From Halichoerus grypus (taxonomy: Eukaryota > Chordata > Mammalia > Carnivora > Phocidae), in contig NC_135719.1 of assembly GCF_964656455.1 (NCBI RefSeq), positions 129,437,444 to 129,501,443 on the forward strand: a stretch of 64,000 nucleotides of DNA, given 5' to 3'. The notes below the pieces were generated by a model, which searched no databases, was not told the DNA's origin, and saw only the letters and a program-made list of their open reading frames with translations. The stretch's first letter is position 1. Each line of letters starts with the position of its first letter. Of this stretch, positions 1 to 12,657 are shown piece after piece. Made by a program: the position numbers and the translations under genes.

Positions 1-829
1 GTTAGAAACTGTTGGGTTTTAATTGGAAATAAGCCTAATATGTGACAATGCCATGATGTGATTGTTTAGACAACTATTGCAAATCCTTATATTAACCAGG
101 TCAAGGGTGGGTGTTACACGATACAGTGATTGTGGTCTTTAGATCCCTTGGGAATAATATATTCATTTGTAGGCATGAGGTTTAAGGTTGGTCTAAAAGA
201 CCTATAATTTATAAATACCAGGATTCCATAAGATCTAGGATTACTACACCATCAGTTTATTATGGCATCAGACATGTTGATTTTGGTGTGACTTTCCTAC
301 TCATGAGTATGAAAATGTTTTTATTTGTTGCCCATTGAAATTATCCTTCCAAACTTCCTACCTATAATCTGAACTGTATAGGAACATCACACATACATGA
401 TCTTTTTGCACCAAATATTCTAACATTCTGCCTTTAAAAACACTGAGTTTGATTTCCTCTGCATGAGAGGAATGGAAGGGGATAGGGAGTGGAGAGAGGA
501 ATGTTGCTAGAAAGAAATGAAAGAAACCAAGATTAAAGAGACACACGGTGACACAGAGAGTGGACATGCAGGAATGCATGGATCACAGGGAAGGATGACC
601 CCAAAATAACACCGTGGCTTTTGCAACAAGGAGGAAATAAGTGATAAGAAGAAAGGCACCTGGGGGAATCTGGAAGGGATCATATGTCAAATGGTTGAAG
701 ACCGGACATTAAGGCTTTATGTTGAAAGGAAATGAAAAGATTTGACACTAAAAATTGTGTAGTGAAGTAATTCTTTTAAGTTTACCTTCATTTGAGTTTA
801 ACCCTTTTGAATCAGGTACTGATATCACA

Positions 830-1075
830 ATAGCAACAATAGTAATAAGCCATTTATTGAACACTTCAGTTGTGCCACATACTGTACTAAGGACTTTATA
901 TACATTTGGTTCTCAAGACAACCCTATGTTGTAGTTATTATTATAATCCTTATTTTATATATGGAGAAATTAAAGCTTAAAAGCACACTGAGGCATAGAT
1001 ATTTTAAACATGTTTACCAGAAAGGAACTAGACAAAATTCAGCCATTGAAATTGACTAGTCTAGCTTTAGTGCAC
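830..1075 (-). mobile_element. MIR SINE remnant
   Basis: Reads as reverse-complement MIR: ATTTATTGAACACTT, a GTGCCA...TACTGTACTAAG block, CTCAAGACAACCCTATG, then a GGAGAAATTAAAG block. Highly diverged, as expected of this ancient mammalian element. Confidence 0.7.
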
Positions 1076-1714
1076 ATTTTGAAATAATTATGGAAGCAAA
1101 TCGAATTTTATAGTCAATTTATATTTTAATTTATAGCATGTCATTTTTGAAAGTGGCTCTTAAAGAATAGATGCTACATAGACCTATCGTACTAAAGCAG
1201 ATTCTATTAGAAATTGCTTGAAAATATCCCCTTAAATTATGAAACAAAGATATTGCAGTCACCTGGACCCTGTTTTATTAATATTCCTGGGATTGAAAGT
1301 ATCCTTGATGGATGAGGAGCAAGGAGGAGAAATGAACTTTAGGAAGAGAGTTGAGAATGGCTTCAATGTGCAAGAAAAGGATAGGGAATTGTGATATATG
1401 TTCTAATTGTTGCAGCAGGGCAAATGGTCGTGAGTATAATTACATTTCAACAGAAATGGCACTTTCAATTAGATTTGGGATATGAGAGAGAAGTTCAGTG
1501 TTAGCATATCTGCACAAAAGATCACCTTGGCCAGGAACAAAGGTCAAGGAATAGAGACATGGTCACTTGGATACCTGGATATAAAACACCAGGGGTACAT
1601 CTCTAACATGGTCCTCATTTTCCAACATGTGTTAGGGAAAGATCCTGAGAATTAAAGTAAATCATAGACCCTCCCCATTCCCAACCTCTTTCAACTCATA
1701 AACTAAGTCCTTGC

Positions 1715-1905
1715 CTGGATTATTGAATTTAATTTGTATAAAACCTTGTAACAAAGGTATTGTTGTCTTCATTTTTTTAGACAAGTGAAGAAACTCTGAG
1801 ACTCATCTAGATTATCAATTGGTCAAGTTCACAGAAATGGTAAATGTCTGAGGTAGGATTTCATCCAGAGTCTAACTCCACAGCCAATGCTCTTTTCACT
1901 CATGT
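1715..1905 (-). mobile_element. MIR SINE remnant
   Basis: Reverse-complement MIR core: a variant of the cathode block (ACAAGTGAAGAAACTCTGAG), GGTAGGATTTCATCC, then TCTAACTCCACAGCC and AATGCTCTT. Old and diverged. Confidence 0.7.
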
Positions 1906-3394
1906 GTGAGTCATCTTTGCTTCAACCACTTAACCCCTGTAGCCTAGAAATGGGGGATCAATACAATGACTTTGATATAGGAAGGAAACGATATGCCTTT
2001 CCACATATGTTTTCCATTTCTGAACATATCTAAAGCAATGAGACAGTGTGGGCCAACACATTGGCCAAGTCAGGGTATGCCTGGGTGACCCACACTACTG
2101 TCCAGGAGCAGACATCTCATCACTTGGGAAAGGTGGTTCCCTTGGCTCACAGAACCACCTAAGTGAGTCTGAAGAAGCTTGCTTACTTAATAATGCCCTT
2201 ATGCTCTGGGTCTATTAATTCACTTCCCCCAGCCGATCAGTTTTCTGCTCTAAGAGGTTAATTTCTTTACCTTGGCACATGAAAGGATCAAGGCTCATAA
2301 CATATAAATAGTTCTTTTTCCTTCAACCTCAAAGGTGTATTTGAGGATTAATGAGATGATGCTTATAATTGCATTTTGAGCTCTTTGGTTGAAAGGCAGT
2401 TTATAAATAACAGATATTTGTTTTTTTGTTGCAGTCCATCCATCACTTACAAGTGGCCAAACATTCTAGATGCCCTTTGGGTAGCACAACAGCCCCCTTT
2501 TTGACTCTCAGAGAGTTCATCTGGGTCAACATCAGGAACAAGATCATAGCTGAGCTTAGAGAGTTTCACCAATTCCTTTTCTTTAGTGTCTTCTATTTGC
2601 TTTGAAACTCACAAAATGTTGTTTGGGGAGAGAGACATTGTGAGAACCTCTGAAATGCCCTACTGCTTGAGCCTACTCACATCGATTTTCTCTTGCCTCT
2701 GGCTCTAATTCATAGTATTCATTCTTTGACTGTTCATTAGACCCATGGTCTCATTTTTTAGTGTCAACAAAACAATAAAGAAAACTTTTTTTTCTTTTAT
2801 TCTAGGACTCAAAACAAAATGTAAAAAATACCTCTGGCATTAATTTTGCACAGATGAATGTTGTTACAGTATTCCTATTAGCATGTCCATGTGCTTGACA
2901 ACATTTCAGATGGTATTTATAGGCTACCTGCAAGAAAGCATTTTCTGCCAGCCTGGTGCAAATTGCCAGAATCTTTAAGACACTCTTCCTCAACTTCGCA
3001 GCAGTATATCATCATTATCTGTGGCTGGACCAAGAAATCGCATCTGTCAGTGTCTGAATTGCTCTTTTACTTTCAGTGGTTTTAGAAACCCACTTTGTTT
3101 TGGAAATGGGGTTAGCTAAGTATATTTTAGAAGACTCAGAAATATAAAAAGCAACAGCTAGGAGATTTGGGGGATATTCAGGATGTTTCATTTTCTATGG
3201 CTTGTTGATCTTTGGAAGATAATCTTTGTGGGACAAAATGGAATATGGCCATGTTTTGAATGGAGTCCTGGTATAAAGTTCTGAGGTCATAGAAGTACAC
3301 CCTGGAATCTTTGTGCTTCCCTTAGATCATTAGGAAAGAACTGAATCATATTAATAATAGTTTGCAAAACATGAATGTTTTTCATATCCCAAGT

Positions 3395-3570
3395 TCTGTA
3401 AATATCCTGTATCTTATTATACTACCAGGTCCTACAGTGAATTGGGAAATGGGGAAACTGAGGCCAAGTCACTTGCACGAGATCACACAGCTATTGAACA
3501 TTAATGTTAGAACTCAAAGCCAAATTTGTTTCCAAAGCCCATGGTCTAACTCCTGTGCTGTACTGATTAT
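3395..3570 (-). mobile_element. MIR SINE remnant
   Basis: Well-preserved reverse MIR blocks: GGGGAAACTGAGGCCAAGTC, then ATCACACAGCTATTGAAC, and CCATGGTCTAACTCC. It accounts for the open frame overlapping 3362-3586. Confidence 0.8.
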
Positions 3571-4106
3571 GGCTTACAGAAAATAAGTGTAATAGCTAAT
3601 GAATAGGATCTGTGCTTGGACCAATAGATAATGATAATAAAGGTCTCATAAAAGTCACCTGTGCTATACAAAAGTTCTATCATTCCATTCTTCAATTTAA
3701 AAAATATTCATTCCTTTGGGACTGACAACATATTGCAACTTTACTCCTTTGGGACTGCAAAGAGAGACTGACGTATTGGGAAATTGTTGGAGGGTCATCT
3801 TGCTTTCTTTGTCTTCCTTACTCTGTTCTCTTTTTTTTATCCTAAATGGATTTGCTCAAATGTGGAAAACATGAGGTTTTGAATTCATTTCTGAATGAAG
3901 GTTGGAGCTCTGTGTGAACCAGTTGGGCCTTAATAATTTCACCTCAGAGTATTCTGCTCTTCACAATATTATAATTCAACAGTGCATGTTAGATGTGTCT
4001 CCTGGAGTTGAAATACTTGATAATAGAACCAGTGATACAAATGCAAATGAATGTAGGAGGCCAGTGGCATTAAAAAACTCAATTTCTGATAAAAAAATGC
4101 ATGGGG

Positions 4107-4132
4107 ACACACACACACACGCACACACACAC
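4107..4132. repeat. (AC)n microsatellite
   Basis: Dinucleotide AC tract of 26 bases with one G interruption. No flanking element recognised. Confidence 0.95.
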
Positions 4133-7100
4133 TTTTATTTTAAACAGAATAAAATGTGACTAGTTTTCTTTTTTCTAAAATTTAGTTCTATGTAGGTGAG
4201 TGTCAGATCCATATAAGTAATTTAAGAAATGTCTATTTGAAGATCTCATGGTGCAATTTATAGATTCCTCAGTGTGTTTGAGAAGTATGGTCATTACATT
4301 TTGGTCTAATTAGTAAGGCACATATGCTTCTTTCTAGTGACATTATGACATTACTATTCATAAGGCCATTCTTTCTTGAGGATATCATCATATTGGTTGC
4401 TATATGAAATGTACAACTGAATGTCATTAAGGATTTAATATGAATGTATATGAATTTGACAAGGTTTGCTCAGCTTTCACGGTAGTCCCTGTGTATGAAT
4501 TCTTATGTTTAGAAGGTTGTTTACTTTTCAGTCAATCTAGCAAAATGGGGCTTGGGGCAAATGAACTCATTCTCATGCACATGTTTCTAAAACAGTTCTT
4601 ACTAATGTTTGAGATAAATTAAAATAAAAACCAACAAGAACATGAAAAGAGACTAAGAACAATGTTAATGTGGCAATTTAAACCAATTTGGTTTTCCAAA
4701 TGACCTTCCATCTTTCACAACTTTTAACAGTATGCCAGATGCTATGAATCTGGTGTGGAAAACTTAAAACTTTTTTCTAAATGTCTTTAAAGCTGAGATG
4801 GAGAAGAATGACTCTCTCTCTTTCACTTTCCGATGGGTCTAAGGCTGAATCATGGCTATGCTGTCCTCCCAACATATCACTTATTGATTATCCAACATAC
4901 TTTTCTCTTTTTCTAGCCTGTACCATTGCCTCAAAATGATTTTCTATGGAGCTTTAGGTTTGAAAGAGAGTGTATGGGGAGGGGATGCTTAGGAGGACAA
5001 AGAGCCCCTATGTATTCCAAGGAAGTAAGTCATTGCATCTTCTTATTTAGTTAATTTAGGTGCATATAGAACTCTGGCAGTTGGGAATTTTGGATACTTC
5101 TGATTTTGCCTGCATGTTTCTAAGAATATTTAGCTTTATATTTGTTACAGACTTCACTAATCCATTTCACAGTGAGTGGAGTGAAGGTTATCACTATATT
5201 TAGTGTTGCAGCCGACAACAGTTACAGAAAACCCAAAGTAATAGAATATATTTAAGGTGAATCTGGCACAACCCATTTGCCATTTTTCAGTATAACACTT
5301 TGTTGTAACTAAAACTTGAGAGGGGTCAAAGCTTATGAAGATGGATGATATCCCTTGTGTTATCTGTCTTCTTTAGGGTAGGATTAAGAGTACGAGATAT
5401 AGGTTCTTCTCAGAAAAGTGCATGCTCCTTTTCTATGAAGACATGTGAGAGTTTACCCAACTTTATTTTTGATTAATAGAGTTCTGAATCCCTAAATCTA
5501 CCAGGGAGGATCATTATAATAATCTCTAATTGGTAACTGTATTAAAAGATAAAATTAATTTCTTTCACCATGAGCTTATGGAAACACCAAGAAGTTGCCT
5601 TTCTGTTTTTTTCTCCTTACCTACACCCTCTCCCCCCATTTTTTTCTATGAGAAATAATATTCCATTCATTGTAATTTATTCTTTGATATGTTAATATAT
5701 TATGTTTTATCCCAGCCACATAAGATCCCATGATGTAGGCTGGAAACATATCCATTGTTGTCTCTTTCATGAGCTTTGTTTTTGTTGTTGATGTTTTTGT
5801 TATTAGTTTTTTTATTCCTTGGGAATGAGAATGAGTCAGCTTCTTAAAATCATTTGTTCATAGCAGAAATGAATGGGGAATCTTGGAAACATCTCCCAGC
5901 ATGGCCATCCCTTTCCCATGTTGCACCTCATGGAAAGCAGGTACCAGTTTAGTCACATGTCAATAATAACTTCTATAGGAAGGTGGCCCTAAGATTGAAG
6001 TGCCATGGTCATGTTCTACTCACTTGGCCTGATGCTATACTTAATCCTCACGTTCTTTCTGGGTTTTAGACTTCTTTGTAAATGATTTTCAAGACACCTG
6101 TTTTGAGATTTTGATTTCATTTTTAATGTTGTCAGTTTGGAATGGGATTCCCTAAGTTCCAATCTAGGGCTATGAGTGAAAAGTCATGAATTAGAATTCA
6201 CTAGTTTTTGATCACTGTGAGGTTGGTTGATGAGATAGAACAGTTCCCAAAGTGTGGCTTCATTATTTTGTGATTTGAAGCATATTCATTAGGGGTATAT
6301 CTCCACAATACGGCTCTCCAAATCTGTCCTAATTAGACAAACCATCCAGGGGTGGTAACAACAGTTACAAAAGGAATAAGGGGGCATAGTAGCAGTTAAA
6401 AGCATTATATTTGAGGTTTGAAACTAATTAGGTATTTCATGCTTGGAGGAAGTATCCCAAACAGGCTTTATGAATAGATACTTGTTCAGAAAGGACCGCT
6501 TATAGAAAGCTAAGAGAGAGAGACTAGATAAACATATAAAGCTTGCATTTATTAGTAGTAATAAAATGTAAGTGCTTAAAAGTCTGCTAATATTCTATAC
6601 CTATATTTATAGCTGCTTTGATTTACAAATATTTACTTTGTGTTTTCTTTTTTAAAATGTAGAACAAGTCTGGGCAGAGGAATAGAAATGTAAAGAACCA
6701 TCTATAATACTCCATCTATTTAACATAGCTGGTAGGATGCCAGGGTCTCCTTTATGGAGTAAGAAGTCTCCCTTGGCCATTCAAGGCTTAAATTGTCTTT
6801 CCCTCCACCAGAAGGTTGAGCAGTTATAAACCCTGAGAGGAGAATAAGGAAGTACATGACCCCATGCTTCTGATAAGGTCCAGTACCGTGAGATCAGATC
6901 ATGCGTGACTAAGACACTGGGGGTCCCCTACCATAGATGAAGCTGGTCTGGCAGGCAAATTACTCACAAACCAGGAAAATCCTGTGCCTCCATTGACCCA
7001 ATTATGGTGTGGTTGGGGTGAGATGGAGAATAGTGAAGGTAAACCCATTTCTATAAATAGCCAAAGCTCTAATTCCCATCCCATGCCACATTTCCAAAAC

Positions 7101-7257
7101 ATGAAGGAGCACTGCATAGCTAAGAGTCTCCTGACCTCAAACCTGTCAACCAAGGGCAGAGTGACTTCAACTCCACCTCTACTAAAGATAAATTGATATC
7201 TATCTCTAAAAACTTCATAAACAAACCAAAAACCTAGGATGTTTTTTAATGACGTAT

Positions 7258-7301
7258 TGACTTTTCAGATTGTTTTTTAAGCTGTTTTTTAAACTTTAAA
7301 G
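7258..7301 (+). promoter_or_regulatory. Weak 3' splice site of the SS4 exon
   Basis: The bases before the SS4 exon form two T-runs separated by purine stretches (TTTTTTAAGC, TTTTTTAAAC) and end in TTTAAAG. The base at -3 is A instead of C/T and the pyrimidine tract is broken, so the acceptor is visibly suboptimal. This is seen directly. That the weakness allows regulated skipping is inference consistent with known SS4 behaviour. Confidence 0.7.
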
Positions 7302-7391
7302 GCAACACTGATAATGAACGCTTCCAAATGGTAAAACAGAAAATCCCCTTCAAATATAACCGGCCCGTAGAGGAGTGGCTGCAGGAAAAAG
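7302..7391 (+). CDS. NRXN3: NRXN3 splice-site-4 (SS4) alternative cassette exon, 90 nt
   Basis: This exon encodes the 30-residue SS4 insert of the sixth LNS (laminin/neurexin/SHBG) domain. With the split glycine codon the peptide begins [10 protein letters not shown], has IPFKYNRP in the middle and ends EEWLQEK, as I recall for NRXN3; NRXN1 differs here (RIPYRLGR, DEWLLDK). The exon starts after AG at 7300-7301 and ends before GT at 7392-7393. It is 90 nt, begins in phase 1 (two bases complete a Gly) and ends leaving one G, so skipping or inclusion keeps the frame. Known biology: the insert alters the ligand-binding rim of LNS6, weakening LRRTM binding, modulating neuroligin binding and allowing cerebellin binding. 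Both splice sites depart from consensus: acceptor AAAG with an interrupted pyrimidine tract, donor GTAACC with C at +5. That fits a regulated exon. Confidence 0.97.
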
Positions 7392-7500
7392 GTAACCGTC
7401 GTTAAAACTTTCATTTTAAAATCATTTGATTCTAAACCCTCATTTTTAAAGCCTGCAAATAAATGTTCCTTAAATGATAATCGCCTGCTGCATAAATGAC
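7392..7500 (+). promoter_or_regulatory. TAAA/TTAA-rich intronic splicing regulatory cluster downstream of SS4
   Basis: Immediately after the SS4 donor, seven TAAA tetramers occur within 94 bases (starting at 7403, 7417, 7433, 7447, 7460, 7471 and 7493). Four overlap TTAA (7402, 7416, 7446, 7470). The STAR-family RNA-binding proteins SLM2/T-STAR (KHDRBS3), SLM1 (KHDRBS2) and SAM68 (KHDRBS1) bind closely spaced UAAA/UUAA motifs, and are known to promote skipping of neurexin SS4 exons through such elements downstream of the exon. Position and motif density match, so this is a likely STAR response element. Binding itself is inferred. The donor (GTAACC) is also included here and is weak at +5. Confidence 0.72.
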
Positions 7501-9260
7501 TGTTTTAATTTTCATTATAATTTGTGTCAGCTTCCACCTGCCATATGTTGATAAATCATGCTATAATACATTGCCATTAAAATACAGTTAAAGGGACTAA
7601 CATCTAGCTTGCTATCAGCGTGACAACCACAAACAAGAAATTCCAGGAACCTCTAAAAAAAGAAATGTATTATGGCAATTTAACCACTGCATGACATTAT
7701 TTGTTAATTTGTTTTTAAATTACCTCTTATACCAAAGCTTTCTAAAGAAATTTCAAAAGTACTCTTTAAACTTACATCTTGAGGCTGTTTTGGCTTTACT
7801 CTCCAGCGTGGATAACTAAAAAAAATCAGCAGATCGACTCTTGTAACTTAAACTGCTTAAGACAAATGTTATAAGGGGAGCAGTGTTTTCTAACATTTGT
7901 TTTTAAATGAAGAAAGAATGAGAAAGATGAATTTTGCCTTTAGATGCAAACTTAACAGAGGCAAAAGTGTTTCATAAGAGGTTAATTGTGTCCTAGTTGT
8001 TGGCTGAAACTAAAAAAAAGAAAAGAAAAGCTTTTTTTACACTTTGGTTGTGTAATACCCTTATGTGTTTGATATTTATGCAACAAAAGTGCAAGTGGCT
8101 AAGACAATGAGTTGGAAAAGAAAGGCTCATGAAAGGCAAAACAGCAGTTCTGATTTGCTGAAGAAAACAACCACTTTGTTAATAAAAGAGGGCAGCGGTT
8201 ATACCTGATGTTAGAATTTTCTGTGTGGCTTCTGTTTGCTAGGATATAAACTATTATCTTTCAGTGAAGAAAATTCTGTTTCCAGAAGCTATGTAGTCCC
8301 TTCTTTCCCGAGCCAGTACAAGCTACCTTGTCTCAAGACCTTCAGTGAGTCCTTAAAATTCGTAGAGATTTGATTGAGTGATACATAAAAAGTAATTGAA
8401 TATATTAATATGCAACTTAAGCAAACTTAATTACACTTTTAAGTTGGGTGACAACATTTAGACCCTTAAACACGGAAAATCCTCGCTGAGTCTTAACTGT
8501 TTGCCCTGTTTTTAACGTATGTGGTCTAATTAAAAATAAATTAACTCTAAAAAGCAAATAATTTTGTTTAGTAATCACCAGCTCATAAAGTCCCTTTAAC
8601 ACTAAAGACTATGATTGCCTCACTTTTTAAAAAGGAGAAGAAAACTAGATATGCATGTCTGAGTCTCATGTGCCTGAGAGAACTTTTTTCTTTTAATTTT
8701 ATGTTAATAATATTTTCTTTTATTCCATCGCCTTTTCAACTCTAAGTTTAAGAGCATGCCAGGCGTTTTCATTTGTATAAACCATTATAAAGTTATGAAT
8801 AGGCTTTTAGTTTTCCTTCTGATAGCATTGTTATCAGTTGGCTTTCATATAGAAGGACGAAAGGCCAACAAATCCGAGGGGGAAGGGTGGGTCATGTGGG
8901 ATGGAGGGCGGCTTTCTAGTTTCTTAACCAAATATGTATGTATGTATATATGCATATAATATTGAAAATGGTTATTTGCAAACTTGGAGGTTTTCTCTTC
9001 TACACCATTTTAAGTGAAATTACTTTTTTTAATGCTTTGGGTGAGTAACATCTATTCATTCTATTGCTTTACCCCTTCCTCTGTCTAGCTAACCTTTCCT
9101 TCAAAAGGAGTAGAAAGTATATACCAAAAGACCTTGTAAAGACAACGAGTTAGAAAAGGGTAAAGATGGAAGGATGAATAGGCAGACGTATCAGGAAGCA
9201 CTTGGAATGCCTCTTTGGAGTTATTTTTGTCATTGGAGAAGAGATCTGGGTCACAGCATT
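7501..9260. other. Repeat-free intron following the SS4 cluster
   Basis: For about 1.7 kb after the TAAA cluster I recognise no transposon. The sequence stays AT-rich with further TAAA and TTAA motifs (for example near 7578-7590 and 7715). Absence of insertions next to a regulated exon is compatible with conserved splicing control, but conservation cannot be judged from one sequence. Small open frames here have no support. Confidence 0.55.
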
Positions 9261-9264
9261 CCTG

Positions 9265-9420
9265 AGTCTGTTTTCTGGCTCTGTCTACTATTGACTGATA
9301 CTTTCTGACCTTAGACAATCCACTTAACCTCTTTATATCTCAGATTTCCCATCTGGGGAGAGGAGAAATAATACTGCCTATTCCCCAAGGGTGTTCTGAA
9401 GTTTAATTAATTAGTCTTTG
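9265..9420 (+). mobile_element. MIR SINE remnant
   Basis: Sense MIR blocks: TTCTGACCTTAGACAATCCA, CTTAACCTCTTTATATCTCA, then a variant of the GGGGATAATA block and a GTTCTGAAG stretch. Diverged. Confidence 0.75.
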
Positions 9421-12400
9421 TGCAACACTGACTGGAGACGTGCAAAGATTTAATTTAAGCAGTATGTGAACTTGATATCCAAATGAGGTAACAATAATGA
9501 CTTCCAAGAAAATGGGCACCCAAAACAAAGCAGACAGTAACCTGCTACAAACCCTGTGCTAGTATAACCAAATTTAGTATTATGGATGATAGAACAATTC
9601 TTAGATTAGGATGTAGATATAGATATCATAGTTACTTATTATAAAAAAAATGATTGATCATAATGAATGACAGTAATGAGGTCTGACATTGATTTTGAGA
9701 AATCTGGGGCAAATGATAAAACTTACCCCAGTCTGCCCCTTATAATAACCCTTCAGAGGGAGAGGGTGGTGATGGCCAGTTCTCATTTACTCACTTACCC
9801 CTGCTTGGCTGAGAGAGGTAAATTGATCACAGGAAGAGCTGACAGGAGACTCAGTTTCCCACTCTTACTTTAGTGACTGCCTGCTTTACTCTTAACTACA
9901 CAATCCAAGGTACAGAGGGCTAGGAAAGGATCCTGAAACAGCAAACAACAAAAACAAAAACAAAAACAAAAAAACAGATCTAGCTAGAAATAGACTGTGA
10001 AACAGACAGGCAAACAAAAATCCAAACACTTCCTATGGCATGATGGAGAACTGAAGGATAGACCACATCCTTCCCTATTTCACTCCACCAGTGTCTTGTT
10101 CTCAAGAAATCATTAGATCTCTCTGGGAATGCAGCAATAACAAGACATGGAGCAGTGGCTTCCTCCTGTGGCCCAGGAAACATGTCTTGCCCTTCTCCAT
10201 GATTGGGTTAGTTTCGAACAAGCAAAGACCCTTTTATGCAGTACACTCTGGCAACTGGAATGAAGGAGATCCAACATTTCTAGCCAGTGTAATTCAACTC
10301 TGCATTTCAATTCTCCCTGACCCTCTTTTTATTTGTAATAACTGGCAGAATAATATCACTAGGAAAATAAGGTGAGGACCATTACAGATGTGAAGTACTT
10401 TCAGAAATACTAGAAATATAAAATTTCTTACCTATAACTAGCTATCCCTATTCACTGATCATCAGTGCTAGGGCATATTCCAAAAAGGAGATGAATAAAT
10501 ATTATGGTTGGCCGACAGTTAAGTGAATGGAAGGGATAGCTTGACATTGGGGCTCTCTGGTGTAAGCTACCGAGTTGAGTTCTAGAGATCTCCTTTTAGG
10601 CAGCTCCTTCTTTATCATGTTAAGCTGGTCACAAAAGTCTATGCAAGGTTGAGGGTGTATTATTCTCCCCTTCTATCATGACATTTCTTTTGCAGTAAGC
10701 TTAACCCCCCTAGAAAAAGCTGTTGTCAAAGAAATAACAGTAAAGAGAGTTGAGCTCCAGGCCATTATCCAGTGTTATTGTGCACTGAACATTTTGCTAC
10801 ATCTTATGTGAGAAATGAGAGGCCAAAGGACAGGCGATGATGCATGTGCACTAGGCACTGAAGGAATTGGTGGGAAAATAATGGAAACCTATTAGATCCA
10901 TTTTGATTGTTCCCTTAGGATCTGGACAATTCTGTTATCAAATCCAACAGATTACATTTCCATGCTCCAAATATTTTTATAGAGTGCAGATCATTTTCAC
11001 TATAACAAAATTCTTTGGCCAGTTCTCCATACTGCAGTGTTTGAAGCTTCCAAAAAGCAAAAAGGTATTATTCATACATCATTCTTGACTAATATGCCCT
11101 TAAGAGTTACCCCATGAGCCATGAGCAGAACTGACTCTTGTATAAAGAGTTCCTTCTGAGCAGATACATTTTCCCTTCTCTGACTCTTCCATTTCAACCC
11201 TTATTGTATATGTATATTCAGAGGGCATTCCACATTATACACTAGAAATTCAAGGATAGCTAATCATCGTAGAGATTTAAAGACCGTGTAATAGTGGTAG
11301 AGGTTAAGAGCCCAAACATCACAGTATGCCTCTATTCATATCAGAGATTGTGGGGTCAAAAACCTTTTAAAAATAGACTCCCTTTTAATAAGCAGGCAGG
11401 AATAACAGAACATTCCAGCCATTTATAGCTAAAATAACGCAAGTGATTAGATTAAGAATGAGTGGAATATTGTTTGATTACTGACTTAAGAAAAACTCAA
11501 AAAGGATATATTTAATTCCATTAATAAGTCTCTCCCCCTTCTCCATATGGAAAAGCGGAAGGAAATAATCTGAAGAAATAATAGCATAGAATTGCTTAGC
11601 CTTAAAAAGCTGTTCGGATTTTTCTGGGAAAGATCTAGCACTTAAGAGAGGCTTTTTTAAGTAGAGGTAGTTGGGAAGAAGATAAATTGAGTTGCACTAT
11701 TCTAAACTCAATTCTGTCATGATTTCATTCTGATAGTTTTCTATTCACAGAAACACAAATGGTTCCCCAAATGGGACTCCAAATAAGTTGAACTTCTTCA
11801 ACACATGAACATACCTATCGTTTTAAGGAATTTTATGTGTTGCTTTTTTCCTGAATACTCATCCCCTTTTTTTAAAAATTCATTGATTTGGAATGGCATT
11901 TTTTTCTTTCCCCCACCCCTGAAACATTATCAATGCCTGTTTATTTCCCATGTTTTAGGGAGAGATATAGTTGTGTGACCATAATCCCATTCCTCCCCCA
12001 AATTAAAAGAGGTAGGAAATTATCTGTCATCATGTTTATTAAACGACAAGTATAGATAGAATATTATGTATTATGAAGATTTCTAGGAAATGAGGTGTTT
12101 GGTGAGTAAACTTCATTTCTATAAGTATGCAATGAATCCAAATCTTTTAATTGGAATTTAATTTAATTTCAGTTAATTTAATTATCAGTCTTTTTTTTTT
12201 TTAATTCAGTGTTCTGAGTCACCTCACTGAGTTTTTGTTTGCCATATATAATTCTATTTAGTTGCCATTATATGACTTTGTAGGTTAAAAATTAGTGCGA
12301 TAGGTATTTATGCTTTATTACTGTCATCACCTGATTTGGGGATTACTTTCTGTCATCCACAACTACATACCCAAGAAGACTACAATACTGCAGATCTTTG

Positions 12401-12657
12401 AACCAAGATTTCTCTTTCCTCATAATAATGAAATAGAGACTGAATTATTTAGCTTATCTAGGATATTCAGCTAGACAGTGGAAGAGATAAACATAGTGAA
12501 ATGTTACTTGCTAATGTCTATTGAATTTTTGTTATCCAGTTTTTTCCCCTTCATTTGTTCACGGAAGCCTGTTTTGATGCCTGATCCATTGAGACCAGGC
12601 AAGGCAAAGAGAGATAACATATGGGAATAATAATGTTTCCTCCACCCAACCCACTAG
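9421..12657. other. Intron between SS4 and the LNS6/stalk exon, 3' part
   Basis: Mostly unique, AT-rich intron. It contains a CAAAAA simple repeat at 9942-9974, a doubtful MIR head near 11287-11360 (GTGGTAGAGGTTAAGAGC) and a T-run near 12191. I see no further exon. The acceptor of the 308-nt exon closes the interval. Confidence 0.6.
9942..9974. repeat. (CAAAAA)n simple repeat
   Basis: Short tandem repeat of CAAAA/CAAAAA units on the + strand; no parent retroelement recognised beside it. Confidence 0.9.

Larger units (their letters stand above)
1..7257. other. Upstream intron (partial), low-GC, mostly unique with old MIR remnants
   Basis: No exon is recognisable here. Apart from decayed MIR copies (listed separately), an L2/MIR-like tail near 2335-2425 and an AC microsatellite, I see no named element. 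Open frames are short, overlap on both strands and lack splice context or protein similarity. The preceding LNS6 exon, which should end in RYPA plus a G, was not found. Confidence 0.7.

Noticed and set aside
1..7301. Search for the preceding LNS6 exon and for the following stalk exon elsewhere in the window
   Set aside because: No reading frame matching the end RYPA+G upstream or the PTSDD stalk start downstream was seen; those exons must lie outside.
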